The notes below the pieces were generated by a model. The model had not been told where the DNA came from. It saw nothing but the letters and a program-made list of their open reading frames with translations, and made no database searches. DNA of 64,000 nt, taken from positions 1-64,000 of the forward strand of contig NZ_NIBU01000008.1 in NCBI RefSeq assembly GCF_002632485.1, written 5' to 3'. Of this stretch, positions 44,811 to 54,800 are shown piece by piece. A program made the position numbers and the translations under genes. The stretch comes from Xenorhabdus innexi (GTDB taxonomy: Bacteria > Pseudomonadota > Gammaproteobacteria > Enterobacterales > Enterobacteriaceae). The first letter of the stretch is position 1, and each line of letters opens with the position of its first letter.

Positions 44811-45275
44811 ATGAATTATCATCAATATTATCCGGTCGATGTGGTCAATGGCCCCGGTACCCGCTGCACGCTGTTTGTAGCAGGTTGTTCCCATCAGTGT
44901 CGTGGCTGCTATAACCAAAGTACGTGGCGGATTGATTCCGGTCACCCTTTCACCCCGGCTGTTGAAAATCAGCTCATTGATGATTTGAATGATCACCGGA
45001 TCAGGCGACAAGGGCTGTCACTATCCGGTGGCGATCCGCTTCATCCCAATAACACATCTGCCATTCTCCGGTTGGTCAAACGGGTAAAAAGAGAATGTCC
45101 AGATAAAGATATCTGGCTCTGGACAGGTTATATGCTCAACGAATTAAATGAACTCCAGCAGGAGATTGTCAGCCATATTAATGTGTTAATTGATGGGAAA
45201 TTTGAACAGGAGCTGCACGACCCGACGTTAATCTGGCGGGGTAGCAACAATCAGGTTATCCACTATTTGCGGTAA
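44811..45275 (+). CDS. nrdG: Anaerobic NTP reductase activating enzyme
   Basis: A 154-residue radical-SAM protein that installs the glycyl radical on NrdD. The cluster motif is CSHQCRGC (CxxxCxxC, near residues 26-33), followed by the SAM-binding LSLSGGDPLHP. Length equals E. coli NrdG. I chose ATG 44811 (MNYHQYYPVDVVNG) because homology starts there. It is 4 bases after the nrdD stop. Confidence 0.96.
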   Translation: MNYHQYYPVDVVNGPGTRCTLFVAGCSHQCRGCYNQSTWRIDSGHPFTPAVENQLIDDLNDHRIRRQGLSLSGGDPLHPNNTSAILRLVKRVKRECPDKDIWLWTGYMLNELNELQQEIVSHINVLIDGKFEQELHDPTLIWRGSNNQVIHYLR

Positions 45276-45368
45276 TTTTTTACGATGGCTTTTTATGAAA
45301 GCTTTTTGCGACAGATTTATTGCCGCAGCAGCACACCATTTTGTCGCATTCAATTTATAACGCTGATA

Positions 45369-45800
45369 TTAACGCTGCCAGTGTAATTTTTTGCCAAAAC
45401 CAAGGGTGTTATCCACCATTTTGATTTCATTCAGGTTCAGTTGCCAAATTGGTGTTTTTGCCGTTATCGCAACAGGAAACTGGTGACAATAAGCTGCTCT
45501 GGCAATGGTTTCCGCTTTACCAGTCAGAGCAACAATCTCCCCACGAAACTGAATGCCTCTGATTTGGGAAATATTGTGGGTTTGCTCGGCAATAGTTCCC
45601 GCAACGATGGTATTTTCCTGCATTATCTTACCGTGGCGCGTATCCGATTCAGTCATAAACCACAGAACCATCTTTTCAGCATCAAAGAGATAGAAGCAAC
45701 TTGCACACCAGAGATCCTGTTGTGAAGAAGTACAAAGTGTGAAGACATGTTGATTGGCGAGATACTGACATATTATTAATTTTTTTTTATCCGATTCCAT
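45369..45800 (-). CDS. yhbP: YhbP family (UPF0306) flavin-binding split-barrel protein
   Basis: A 143-residue protein with the pyridoxamine-phosphate-oxidase-like split-barrel pattern: NQHVFTLCTS, WCASCFYLFD, HGKIMQENTIVAGTI, IRGIQFRGEIVAL. It matches E. coli YhbP in size and motifs. Its biochemical role is not established. It marks the start of the yhbP-yhbQ-yhbS block, which in E. coli is at a different map position from nrdDG. Confidence 0.82.
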   Translation of the reverse strand: MESDKKKLIICQYLANQHVFTLCTSSQQDLWCASCFYLFDAEKMVLWFMTESDTRHGKIMQENTIVAGTIAEQTHNISQIRGIQFRGEIVALTGKAETIARAAYCHQFPVAITAKTPIWQLNLNEIKMVDNTLGFGKKLHWQR

Positions 45801-45913
45801 TTGTTTATATACCGTTATATTTTCTCTTTTAATCAGAACACGCTGGATATCTTTCCAATACGCGTTCTGATCTTTATCGAATAATATGAGTGAAGTCTGG
45901 GTTTAACTATAAG

Positions 45914-46165
45914 TTATTTATAGAGTTCAGCAATACCATACAGTTTATTATGGCCTGTTGCAGCAACAACACGGAAATAGGATGCTCCAGCTTCATCAGC
46001 TTTTTTGGATAATTCTTCAGTCAGACTATCCAACGTGTCTGCTCCCGATACTGAAACAACACCAATCTTCTCCCCAGTAGCGTTTTGAACTTCAGTTGCC
46101 GCAAAAGAACCAAACGAAATAGCACTTAATGACAAAACAGCAGCAATAAATTTTATATTTTTCAT
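45914..46165 (-). CDS. DUF1471 (YhcN/BhsA/McbA-type) periplasmic stress protein
   Basis: An 83-residue protein with signal peptide MKNIKFIAAVLSLSAISFGS and cleavage after FAA. The mature domain follows the family layout: GEKIGVVSVSGADTLDSLTEELSKKADEAGASYFRVVAATGHNKLYGIAELYK. Relatives are small periplasmic proteins induced by acid, peroxide or biofilm conditions. Members are numerous and alike, so no symbol is given. Confidence 0.88.
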   Translation of the reverse strand: MKNIKFIAAVLSLSAISFGSFAATEVQNATGEKIGVVSVSGADTLDSLTEELSKKADEAGASYFRVVAATGHNKLYGIAELYK

Positions 46166-46436
46166 GTTTAGATCCTCTGACTACTTTTTGAATATAGGGA
46201 TTCATCTTTGTGACGCGGATCAATTTATACGCTTATTGGAAAAATGAAAATTAGCAATTACTGCTATTCTCATTCAAGAATTTTGAACTTAAAAAGCACT
46301 CACTGACTGTTAATAAACATATAATTTAATATAATCCATAAGTTATAATAGCAAAAATATAATCATTCAGATGATAGCCAATCTATTTATTAATTTTTAT
46401 TGTTATTAGTACAGAGAAAATCACTTAAGAAAAATA

Positions 46437-46724
46437 ATGAATATTAAAAAACCTGATTGGTATCTTTACCTGATAAGAACTCAGAATGGTTCACTATATA
46501 CTGGAATTACAACCGATATTTCTCGCCGTCTGGCTCAGCATACTACCGGAAAAGGAGCGAAGGCACTGAAAGGAAAAGGGCCATTAATATTGGTTTATCA
46601 TAGCCACGTACCAGACAGGAGTGCGGCTTTGAAACTGGAATATCGGGTAAAACAACTGAGTAAGCAGCAAAAAGAAAGGCTGGTAACTGCCCAGCCTATC
46701 TGTATAGCCACCTATTTATCGTAG
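46437..46724 (+). CDS. yhbQ: GIY-YIG nuclease-superfamily protein YhbQ
   Basis: A 95-residue single-domain GIY-YIG protein. The motif appears as [26 protein letters not shown], with the catalytic Arg, and is followed by [17 protein letters not shown]. Its neighbours yhbP and yhbS match E. coli. E. coli YhbQ has been reported to act on DNA in vitro; its role in cells is unclear. Confidence 0.92.
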   Translation: MNIKKPDWYLYLIRTQNGSLYTGITTDISRRLAQHTTGKGAKALKGKGPLILVYHSHVPDRSAALKLEYRVKQLSKQQKERLVTAQPICIATYLS

Positions 46725-46794
46725 GTTCAGTTAACGAGTTTAGTTAACTACACGTTGCCGCCAACATGTCACATCCAATGTTTTCCATCAGTCC

Positions 46795-47298
46795 TCATAC
46801 GTCAGCAAAATGACTGGAATATGTGACCAGACCATGGCAATCATCCAGCGAAACATCTGCCAGCGTATAAACCTGAAAATATTGTTCACTGTCAGGCCAC
46901 TGACAATGGAGTTGATACTCTTCAGCAAGCCTGAAACCAAATCTCTGATAATATTCAGGCTCACCAAGTACAACAACTGCCCCGTAGCCAAATTCATTCA
47001 GGCTATCTAACCCTTCATATACCAGTTTTTCGCCAATCCCCTGACGACGGTACGATTCAGCCACCGCCAAGGGTGCCAACCCAACCCAGTTATGATTCTG
47101 TCCATTGACATCAACCGGTGTGAAACCAACATAGCCAATCACGTGACCTTCATCGTCAGTCGCAACAACACCCAGTGTCAACAGGCCATCTTCTCTTAGC
47201 CTGTGAACTAACTCAGCTTCTGCCGATGTCTCAAAGGATTCCCGCAGTAAGCGATCAATCCCCATCGCATCAACCGGAATTTCGACCCTGATTAACAT
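46795..47298 (-). CDS. yhbS: GNAT acetyltransferase YhbS
   Basis: A 167-residue acetyltransferase with the acetyl-CoA loop ESYRRQGIGEKLV (near residue 83) and VVVLGEPEYYQRFGFRLA. It resembles E. coli YhbS throughout, including the start MLIRVEIPVDAMGIDRLLRESF. The acceptor is not evident. In E. coli yhbT lies next to it on the same strand; here a probable yhbT remnant does. Confidence 0.9.
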   Translation of the reverse strand: MLIRVEIPVDAMGIDRLLRESFETSAEAELVHRLREDGLLTLGVVATDDEGHVIGYVGFTPVDVNGQNHNWVGLAPLAVAESYRRQGIGEKLVYEGLDSLNEFGYGAVVVLGEPEYYQRFGFRLAEEYQLHCQWPDSEQYFQVYTLADVSLDDCHGLVTYSSHFADV

Positions 47299-47359
47299 GA
47301 CGATAACGCGCGATCGTGCTGATCAGCGCCCTCTTTCTGTTCCATTTTGATAAATTCAG

Positions 47360-47590
47360 CTAACTGTCATAAACCAAAATAGAGAGTGGATTTAACCTAA
47401 TAAAAGTCAGTTCCTTTTGCATGAAAAGGAATTTGTTATTCTGCCAAAATACTGTGATATTTCCTGATGCTATCTCAAAAAAACGGCAATAAAAACTGAC
47501 GTTGATATCCAGTAAATCAGCACCTGAAACCTTTACACGGAACCCATCCCAAATCAATATATTTTCACTATCGGTCAGACAGCACTCCAC
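47360..47590 (-). pseudogene. yhbT: Probable remnant of yhbT (SCP2-like protein)
   Basis: A 76-codon frame sits where yhbT is expected, upstream of yhbS and co-directional. Its translation keeps scattered resemblance to the middle of E. coli YhbT: FRVKVSGADL, then NVSF, then FLFMQKELTFI, against LSIHVRDIDL, DVSF and LFFQRRLVIEG. Full-length YhbT is about 175 residues, so about half is missing at both ends. The match is by eye and weak; an unrelated spurious frame is possible. Confidence 0.4.
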
Positions 47591-47598
47591 GATTGTTA

Positions 47599-48756
47599 TT
47601 ATTTTCTTCTCAATCGATTCATCAGCACTCCCAACCCCCGCAATTCCCCATCACGTAACATCCCAACCAAAACCCCCAGAAGCAGATAGATAGCCCCGAG
47701 GAACAGGATCATCGCAATATCCCCCAGCATACTTTGCAGAGGCATATTCATTTGGTTTATCCCCGCGATGATTTTGGTTGCCCATGTCGATGGTAAAGCG
47801 AGTGAAATCGCTCTTACCCAATCAGGCATTGCCTGAACAGGCCAGATCGTGCCGGAAATATAGAACACCGGTGTGGTAATAAACGCCAGTGTCAGATAAA
47901 CCATTTCCACGCTGCGCAAGCACTCTGTCACCAGTTTGCCTAGCCCCAATACCGCCAGCAGAAATGGAAAAGTCATTAACAGCAACTGATAGATTGGTGC
48001 ATCCTGCCGATATCCCAGTACCCACGGCCATAGCACAAAAAAGATGACGGATAAAAACAGCCAGATAGGCAACAGTGCGGACAATGCTCCCAGATAGACT
48101 GGTAATGGAGGATCGCCTTTTGGGGTTTTACGAATGGCAATACTCACACGCACACAGGCAACCAGTAAAGAGTGCTGCAACAACATCACTAATAATCCGG
48201 GGAAAACAATTGCGGCATAACTCACTCCCGGATTGAATAACCCGATGGTTTCTCCTTTGATCGGTTGCAGCAGCACTTTCACCTGTTCCGTACTGAAACC
48301 CGATTTCAAAAGTAATTGCATATTGTATTCTGATAACAGTTCTTGGTAAGCCAATACCAAATCCTGTTGAATCTGCCCGTTAGCGAGGCGGTTGGTCGCA
48401 TCACCATAAACCGGTACGGTCACGTTTTTCCCGCTTAAAAGGCGCTTCTCGAAATCTGTCGGTACAATAATAATGGCAAATATTTCCCGCTGTAGCATGT
48501 CAGCGCGGGCATCTGCAAGGCTGGCATAACTTTGGGTTTCTACTTTTGCCGTTGCATCAATGTGACGGATCAGCGCACGGCTCATATGACTATTGTCCTG
48601 ATCAATGACCGCAACAGGCAAATCCCATAATGTGGGGTGGACATAAACCAGACTCATGACACACAGAGAAACAATCAGCATCAGCCACATAGGCTTTTCC
48701 AACATTCCCAACAATACCGTGCGGAAAGTCTGCCAGTACATTTTCCAATTACTCAT
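47599..48756 (-). CDS. ABC-2 type exporter permease (second)
   Basis: A 385-residue permease of the YhhJ/YbhS type. One N-terminal membrane helix (about 20-40) is followed by a large periplasmic domain beginning DLPVAVIDQDNSHMSRALIRHI, then about five C-terminal helices. FYISGTIWPVQAMPDWVRAISLALPSTW is the typical loop between the last helices. It is the last gene of a three-gene exporter operon and is related to its upstream neighbour. Confidence 0.87.
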   Translation of the reverse strand: MSNWKMYWQTFRTVLLGMLEKPMWLMLIVSLCVMSLVYVHPTLWDLPVAVIDQDNSHMSRALIRHIDATAKVETQSYASLADARADMLQREIFAIIIVPTDFEKRLLSGKNVTVPVYGDATNRLANGQIQQDLVLAYQELLSEYNMQLLLKSGFSTEQVKVLLQPIKGETIGLFNPGVSYAAIVFPGLLVMLLQHSLLVACVRVSIAIRKTPKGDPPLPVYLGALSALLPIWLFLSVIFFVLWPWVLGYRQDAPIYQLLLMTFPFLLAVLGLGKLVTECLRSVEMVYLTLAFITTPVFYISGTIWPVQAMPDWVRAISLALPSTWATKIIAGINQMNMPLQSMLGDIAMILFLGAIYLLLGVLVGMLRDGELRGLGVLMNRLRRK

Positions 48757-48775
48757 TTTCCGAATTTCCCCTGCA

Positions 48776-49999
48776 TCATAGGCTCTCCTCAGGCTGATTA
48801 AGCCGTTTCCACAGGCGATTGCGGATCAGTAAGGCACTAACCAAAGGGTAAATTGCTAACAACATGCAGACATACAGGATGATTTTTAATGATACTTCCC
48901 GTAAGAAGATATCGAACATAGCGTTTAAAGCGTGGGTTAGCGGCTCCAGATTGGCAATTAATCGGGCTGGCCATACCATTGATAATTCAGGCACTACCAT
49001 GCCGGAAAATGACATTGCAATACTCACCAGCATTCCAATCAATGTATAAGCCGTTAATGCGCTGTTGGTAAAAGTAAACAACAACAGCCCGACACTTTGA
49101 GCCGCAATCACATAGAAAAACCCCACCACAGGCATATAGAGCGGGTTACCTGCTACTTTGGCATCAGAAAATGCCACCAGCGCCATAATTTCTACCATCA
49201 GCAACAGAGTGAAAATCAGAGTATGCGGAGCAAGTTTCCCTATTAAAGCCGGAACAAAAGATTTTGCTCTCAGGAGATGTTTCCCTCTCACCATGGTATA
49301 AATAGTGCCGGTCACGACAAAAAGCTGTAATAAATGGATGGTTGCGGCGAATTGCTGATAATAGATATAGCTGCCACTGGCATTAAACAAGCTGTCATAA
49401 GACATACTCGCTCTGGCGAGCGGCGGCAAGGAGCGACCAATTTCAGATGCGATTATCCCCCGATATTTGGCATTCATTTCTGCCATCAGCCCGCTGAAAT
49501 CCACTACCGAATAGCGCCCTGCACCATAAAACAATGCATTGTAATACATACTCACTGTCGGCTGTTTACCACTCAGCGCATCTTTTTCAAGTTCATGGGG
49601 AATATAGAGCAGCGCATAATCCTGCGCACTGCCAAGACGTTCTAATGATTCTGCTAACCCACCATCATAAGTTTTGATATCTGCATGAGGAGCAGCATTC
49701 AAGTTACGGATCAGCGTTCGTGATAAAGAGCTGTGATCATTATCCACTGCCGAAACAGGCAGATTTAACAGCGTCCCCTCCGAAAAAGTGGCACTGATTA
49801 AGATAAACAGTAACAAAGGAAACAACCAGCTCAACCAGTGAAAAACCGGGCTGCGGGATGCAACCCTCAGCTCCTTATTAAAGGCCTGTTTAAACACATT
49901 CCATTCATGAGCATGCCATTTCAGGCTATTCCACCGCTTAATGTTATTCCAGCTCAAGCTGTTCCATTTAAAACCAAACCACCCACCTTTTCTGTTCAT
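48776..49999 (-). CDS. ABC-2 type exporter permease (first)
   Basis: A 407-residue permease with the same layout as the downstream one (LPVSAVDNDHSSLSRTLIRNL in the periplasmic part, LEPLTHALNAMFDIFLRE near the end). It has an unusual N-terminal extension of about 45 residues with repeated Trp-Asn and Trp-Lys pairs. The frame is preceded by AAGGTGG, so translation from 49999 is credible. The three genes, HlyD-like then two permeases, form one unit without an ATPase. Confidence 0.87.
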   Translation of the reverse strand: MNRKGGWFGFKWNSLSWNNIKRWNSLKWHAHEWNVFKQAFNKELRVASRSPVFHWLSWLFPLLLFILISATFSEGTLLNLPVSAVDNDHSSLSRTLIRNLNAAPHADIKTYDGGLAESLERLGSAQDYALLYIPHELEKDALSGKQPTVSMYYNALFYGAGRYSVVDFSGLMAEMNAKYRGIIASEIGRSLPPLARASMSYDSLFNASGSYIYYQQFAATIHLLQLFVVTGTIYTMVRGKHLLRAKSFVPALIGKLAPHTLIFTLLLMVEIMALVAFSDAKVAGNPLYMPVVGFFYVIAAQSVGLLLFTFTNSALTAYTLIGMLVSIAMSFSGMVVPELSMVWPARLIANLEPLTHALNAMFDIFLREVSLKIILYVCMLLAIYPLVSALLIRNRLWKRLNQPEESL

Positions 50000-50011
50000 C
50001 AGACTGCCACC

Positions 50012-50983
50012 TTAGCGACCCCAGAGCCATAACGCACTCATACCGGGACGTAAACCATCAACCGGTTGCGATGGGTATAAACGTACTTCAAAGGTTCTCA
50101 GATCAAAGTCCCCTGTCGCACGGGTTGCACGTTTTGTCGCATAATCCCCCATTGGTGCGATATAACGCACTTCAGCCTGAATCTCTTCGTTATTCAGCGC
50201 CGGTACACGCAGTTTAACTTTGTCACCTTTGCGCACTTTCGCCAGAATATCTTCACGCAGATTATAGACAAAATAGGTTTCGGGAATTCGCACTAACGTT
50301 GCCAATGGGCTACCGGCATTAAAAAGCTGACCGACTTCTGCCGGAAGTGGCCCGACTTCACCGTCAACAGGAGCTGTTACCTGTAAATCATTACTCTGAA
50401 TTTTTAGTTCCTGTAATTTTTCGTCAGCTTCATTCAGTGCAGCCTGATACTGTTGCCGTAGCTCGATGCGATCACCATTTTTTCCCGCATCCAGTTCTGC
50501 TTTCGCTGCCAACATTTTCTGATAGGCAATATTGCGGGCATTTCGGGCATTATCCAATTCACTGGCAGATGAGTAACCTTTGGCTGAAATATGGCTCAGC
50601 CGCTCAAATTCACGCTTTGCATTTTTATAGCCAAATTCTGCCTGCAAAAATGCAGCTTCCAGACTGCGGATATTCTCTTCCCGTGTACCATTTATGGATA
50701 AATCGAGTTTTGCTTTGGCCTGATCACGGGCTGCCTGAGCGGCGGCAACTTTTGCAGTCAATTCCGGGCCATCAAGACTTACCAGCAATTGCCCTGCTTT
50801 AACATCATCGCCTCTTTCAACATGAAGCGAGGCTACACGTCCAGATGCTTTGGATGCAATGATGACTTCAGGGGCTTCTACTTCTCCCTGTAACAATAAA
50901 TCCTGATGATGTGAACGAAAAAGCACGGCCATTGCGGTCAGGAAAATAATCAGCAATATTGTGAAAAGTGTTCTTTTCTTCAT
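50012..50983 (-). CDS. HlyD-family periplasmic adaptor (membrane fusion protein)
   Basis: A 323-residue adaptor anchored by one N-terminal helix (about 7-23). The biotinyl-lipoyl half-motif IASKASGRVASLHVERGDDVKAGQLLVSLDG precedes a long alpha-hairpin (about 75-190, coiled coil). The second half-motif LQVTAPVDGEVG and a beta-barrel end in LRPGMSALWLWG. It should link the two ABC-2 permeases to an outer-membrane TolC-type channel. It resembles YhiI/YbhG. It is the first gene of the operon and is divergent from the invasin gene. Confidence 0.9.
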   Translation of the reverse strand: MKKRTLFTILLIIFLTAMAVLFRSHHQDLLLQGEVEAPEVIIASKASGRVASLHVERGDDVKAGQLLVSLDGPELTAKVAAAQAARDQAKAKLDLSINGTREENIRSLEAAFLQAEFGYKNAKREFERLSHISAKGYSSASELDNARNARNIAYQKMLAAKAELDAGKNGDRIELRQQYQAALNEADEKLQELKIQSNDLQVTAPVDGEVGPLPAEVGQLFNAGSPLATLVRIPETYFVYNLREDILAKVRKGDKVKLRVPALNNEEIQAEVRYIAPMGDYATKRATRATGDFDLRTFEVRLYPSQPVDGLRPGMSALWLWGR

Positions 50984-51879
50984 TATGTTTTGTAAGCTCC
51001 AAACATACTACCCGAACAAAACTCGTCGGTAATTTACCGCATTAAGTTTAACTGCCCCCGCTCAACGATCCTGTTTTAGCTGCATTTCGGCCTCTATTTG
51101 TATGATCTGTTTATTATCGAGAGATGAATTAACTGCCTAGTGTGACACTATTTTTATAAATCCTTTTTAGAAATTCGTGCGCTTCATCACTGACAAGAAT
51201 CAGATATTTTGCTCAACCTTTCATAACATTATATACCTAATCAACTTTTAGTGGTGATACGGAGGGAAATTAATAAGTGTTCAAAGTCAGATTTCATTAC
51301 TTAATACTTTTTATAATTAAATTTAATTTATTAATTAATATTTAGTTATAAATAAAAAGATCACTCCTATACCCTCTACATAATAAATAAACACTGATAA
51401 TCAATAAAAGTAGCAATGCTTAATAAAATAAAAATGAAAACAAAAACCAATAATAATTAGCAATGGATATTTAATTATCGAAACCTCATAGTGTTTAGAA
51501 TTATTTAATTCCTTCATCAGATGATTTATCTTCATATAAATAAGACTCCATCACGCTATTGTTTAATTAATATATTCAATAAAATCATAATATTGAGAAA
51601 TAATATAACAGGTGTACATTATCTATTAATTATTCCACATCGGGTTATCACCTTCTATTTTCAATAGATAATAAAGAAAGTACTGTTGACCCCAAAAAAA
51701 ATTTATGCTGGAATAAAAAACCTAGCATACTGTATATGTCAGATTAATAATCTATGCATTAACCACACTAGCAGTATTTTCGCTGGCGTATTTGTTATGC
51801 CTTAAATAAGGCAATGTCACTTTGCCATTTTTTTATATCGTCATCACCTGATGCTTTTACTGTTACAGGTTTAATATTT
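50984..51879. other. Long AT-rich intergenic region upstream of the invasin gene
   Basis: Nearly 900 bases with no convincing gene on either strand. From about 51290 the sequence is very AT-rich, with many homopolymer tracts, typical of silenced (H-NS-bound) virulence promoters. The frame upstream of the invasin start (51814-51879) has no signal-peptide character and is taken as untranslated. Confidence 0.55.
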
Positions 51880-54800
51880 ATGTATAAAAAACTTGATAAA
51901 CCGTGGGTACAAAATCAGCGATCTTTACTGAAACAAGTAGCCTGGATAAACATTATCGCCCAATTTTCGTTCCCACTGGCTAGCGCATTTGTTCCCACTA
52001 TTGCCGCGGCTGAAACACTGACGACATCTCAATATGCTTCTTTGATAGCAATACCGACAGAGCCTTATATTCTGAAGTCAGGAGAAACAATTAACACTAT
52101 TGCTAAACGCTATAATTTCACTATCGAGCAGCTAAAGGAAATAAATAAGTTACGTACTTTCAAGCAACCATTTTCCGAACTTAGTGCCGGCGATGAAATT
52201 AACGTTCCCAGACCTCGTCCCAATAAGTATTTACCATTCAATTACTTTTTATCGGAACAATCAGCATCAAGACAGGCTGAATTAAAACCGCTCTTAGCAG
52301 GGCAAGCTCCATCAGCGCCGCCCCCCGTAACAGATGATACTGAGCGCACGCTGGCAGATTCCGCCACCCGCATCGGAGAGATACTGAGCAGTGATAAAGT
52401 GGGTAATAGTGCAATCAATCAGTTAAGTAATCTGGCTGTCGGCAAAGCCAATCAGCAGCTCCAGAATTGGCTGAAACATTATGGTACAGCCCGGGTACAG
52501 GCGAATATTGATCGACAGGGTCATCTGGATGGCAGCCAGCTTGATATGCTGCTGCCTTTGTATGACAGCAACAGTAAAATGGATTTTACTCAATTTGGTC
52601 TGCGCCGTATTGATAAACGCAACACTATTAATATCGGTGTTGGGCAACGGCAGTTTTTTGATAACTGGATGCTGGGATACAACGCTTTTCTGGATCACGA
52701 TTTTACCGGCAGTAATACCCGGCTTGGCCTTGGTGCAGAATATACCCGTAATTACCTGAAACTGGGCATGAACGGCTATTTACGCTTAAGTAACTGGAGA
52801 GAATCACGCTTACTGGAAGATTATGATGAACGCCCTGCTAATGGATTCGATTTGAGAGCACAGGGTTATATCCCCGCTCTGCCACAGTTTGGCGGTAAGC
52901 TGGTCTATGAACAATATTTCGGAAATGAAGTCGGGTTAATCAATAAAGAGCACCGCCGAAAAAACCCCGCCGCGTTTACCGCTGGCATTAATTATACCCC
53001 TATCCCACTACTGACTTTCGGGATAGATCGCAAGCAGGATATGTCCGGTAACGGAGATACTCAGTTTAACTTAGAACTGAATTATGAAATCGGTACTCCA
53101 TGGTCAAAACAGGTTAATCCTGATGCCGTTGGATTCAGGCATACACTACAGGGCAGCCGCTATGATCTTGTCGATCGTAATAACCAGATCGTTCTGGAAT
53201 ACCGCAAACGTGAAGTTATCCGCCTGACACTAGATAGCCTGATCTCCGGTCATGCTGGTGAAATAAAACCAATTCATATTAGTGTGAATAGTAAATATGG
53301 ATTGAAAACGATTCAGTGGGATACCGCAAGCCTGCTCGCCAGTGGTGGCAAAATTGAACGACAAAACGATAACCGCTATCTGCTGACACTGCCTAAATAT
53401 CACCATGATGGCAACAATATATATGCTATAAGCGCGGTTGCTTATGATGAGCATGATAATGCTTCCAGACGGGCAGAAACTCAGGTTCAGGTACTACAGG
53501 CAGAGGCAAGTGTTGATAAATCCACATTCACAGTCAGAGATCACGATCTGTCAGCTGATGATCATTCCAGTACACTGCTTAAATTGGTGCTAAAAGATGG
53601 GAATGGCAACCCAATTCCTGACTCTACTGAAGATATCAAATTCACAAGCAGCGAATTAAGCGGGACAGGTGACGCTCCCAAAATAGGAAAAATAAAAGAG
53701 ACTCAGCCGGGCACTTATGAAGCATTACTTACTGCTGGCGAAAAAACGGGTGTGCTGACAGTCACTGCTAACTTCAAAGAACTTAATTTCAAACCAATAG
53801 CGATCACCTTCTTCCATCCTGACAAACCAATCATTAAAGATGTCAAAATGTCAGGCAGGCTGGAGATGGGGCATACTCTCAATGCGACTTATACTTTCAA
53901 TGCCAATAATGGCGAAGGTACAGACAGGTCACGCTATGTATGGGGAGACAAAGGGAATGTTGATATTACTAAAGGCTCGACAATTACCCAATCAGGTAAG
54001 ATCCCCGCTTATACACTGACACTGTCAGATGCGGGTAGAGTAAAAGCACTTGCTGTTCAGGCACAGAATGGGCTTCATATTACCGGAAATACCAAAACGA
54101 TTGATAGCAGTATGAGCCAGGCACAGGGTAATGATACCTATGGCGGCACAGAAGGCGGAAAAATCAAAGGAATTGCTGATAATCTGAAAGTTACCGTTAA
54201 TACAGGCGAAGCTAAAAAAGGCGAAACCATTACTTTGAGCGTGAAAGCATTCAATCACGGCCAACCTGTAAGAAATGTTCCGGTAGAAGTAAAAGCGATT
54301 GAAGCCCTGAATCGTCAGAGTGTTCATCAGTCAATCACACTACAGATAAATGGTAATAAAAAACATTATCAGGGAGTGACTGGCGATAACGGTATATTGT
54401 CCCTTCCCGTCACTGACCCACAGGGTTTGGGTGTCAAAACAACCCTGCAAGTAGCCGGATATGGCGTTTCAGCACCAAAAACTGAGTATGTCATTTTCAC
54501 TGTTGCGACCAGCCCTAATTCTCAATATGCAAATTTCTGGGGGCATATGGCGGACACAGTAACAGGCGGGAACGGACGAGTCTTTAGCCGACCTCTACTA
54601 CAAACCGAACTTAAGGCTATGGGAATGGGAATGGAAGGCATGACTACATATCCCGAAAATGGTGAATACTGGCCACGTCGTGTTTATAAGGGAGCTATAT
54701 GGTATTGCCATAAAATACATAAAAAATTACCGACAAAAGAAGACTTGCTCAGCCTGTATCAAATTCACCAGCAGAATGAAATGCACGATCTGTATGGCTG

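Noticed and set aside
51814-51879. 22-codon upstream extension of the invasin frame
   Set aside because: The downstream ATG gives a typical long signal peptide; the extension has no similarity or ribosome site.
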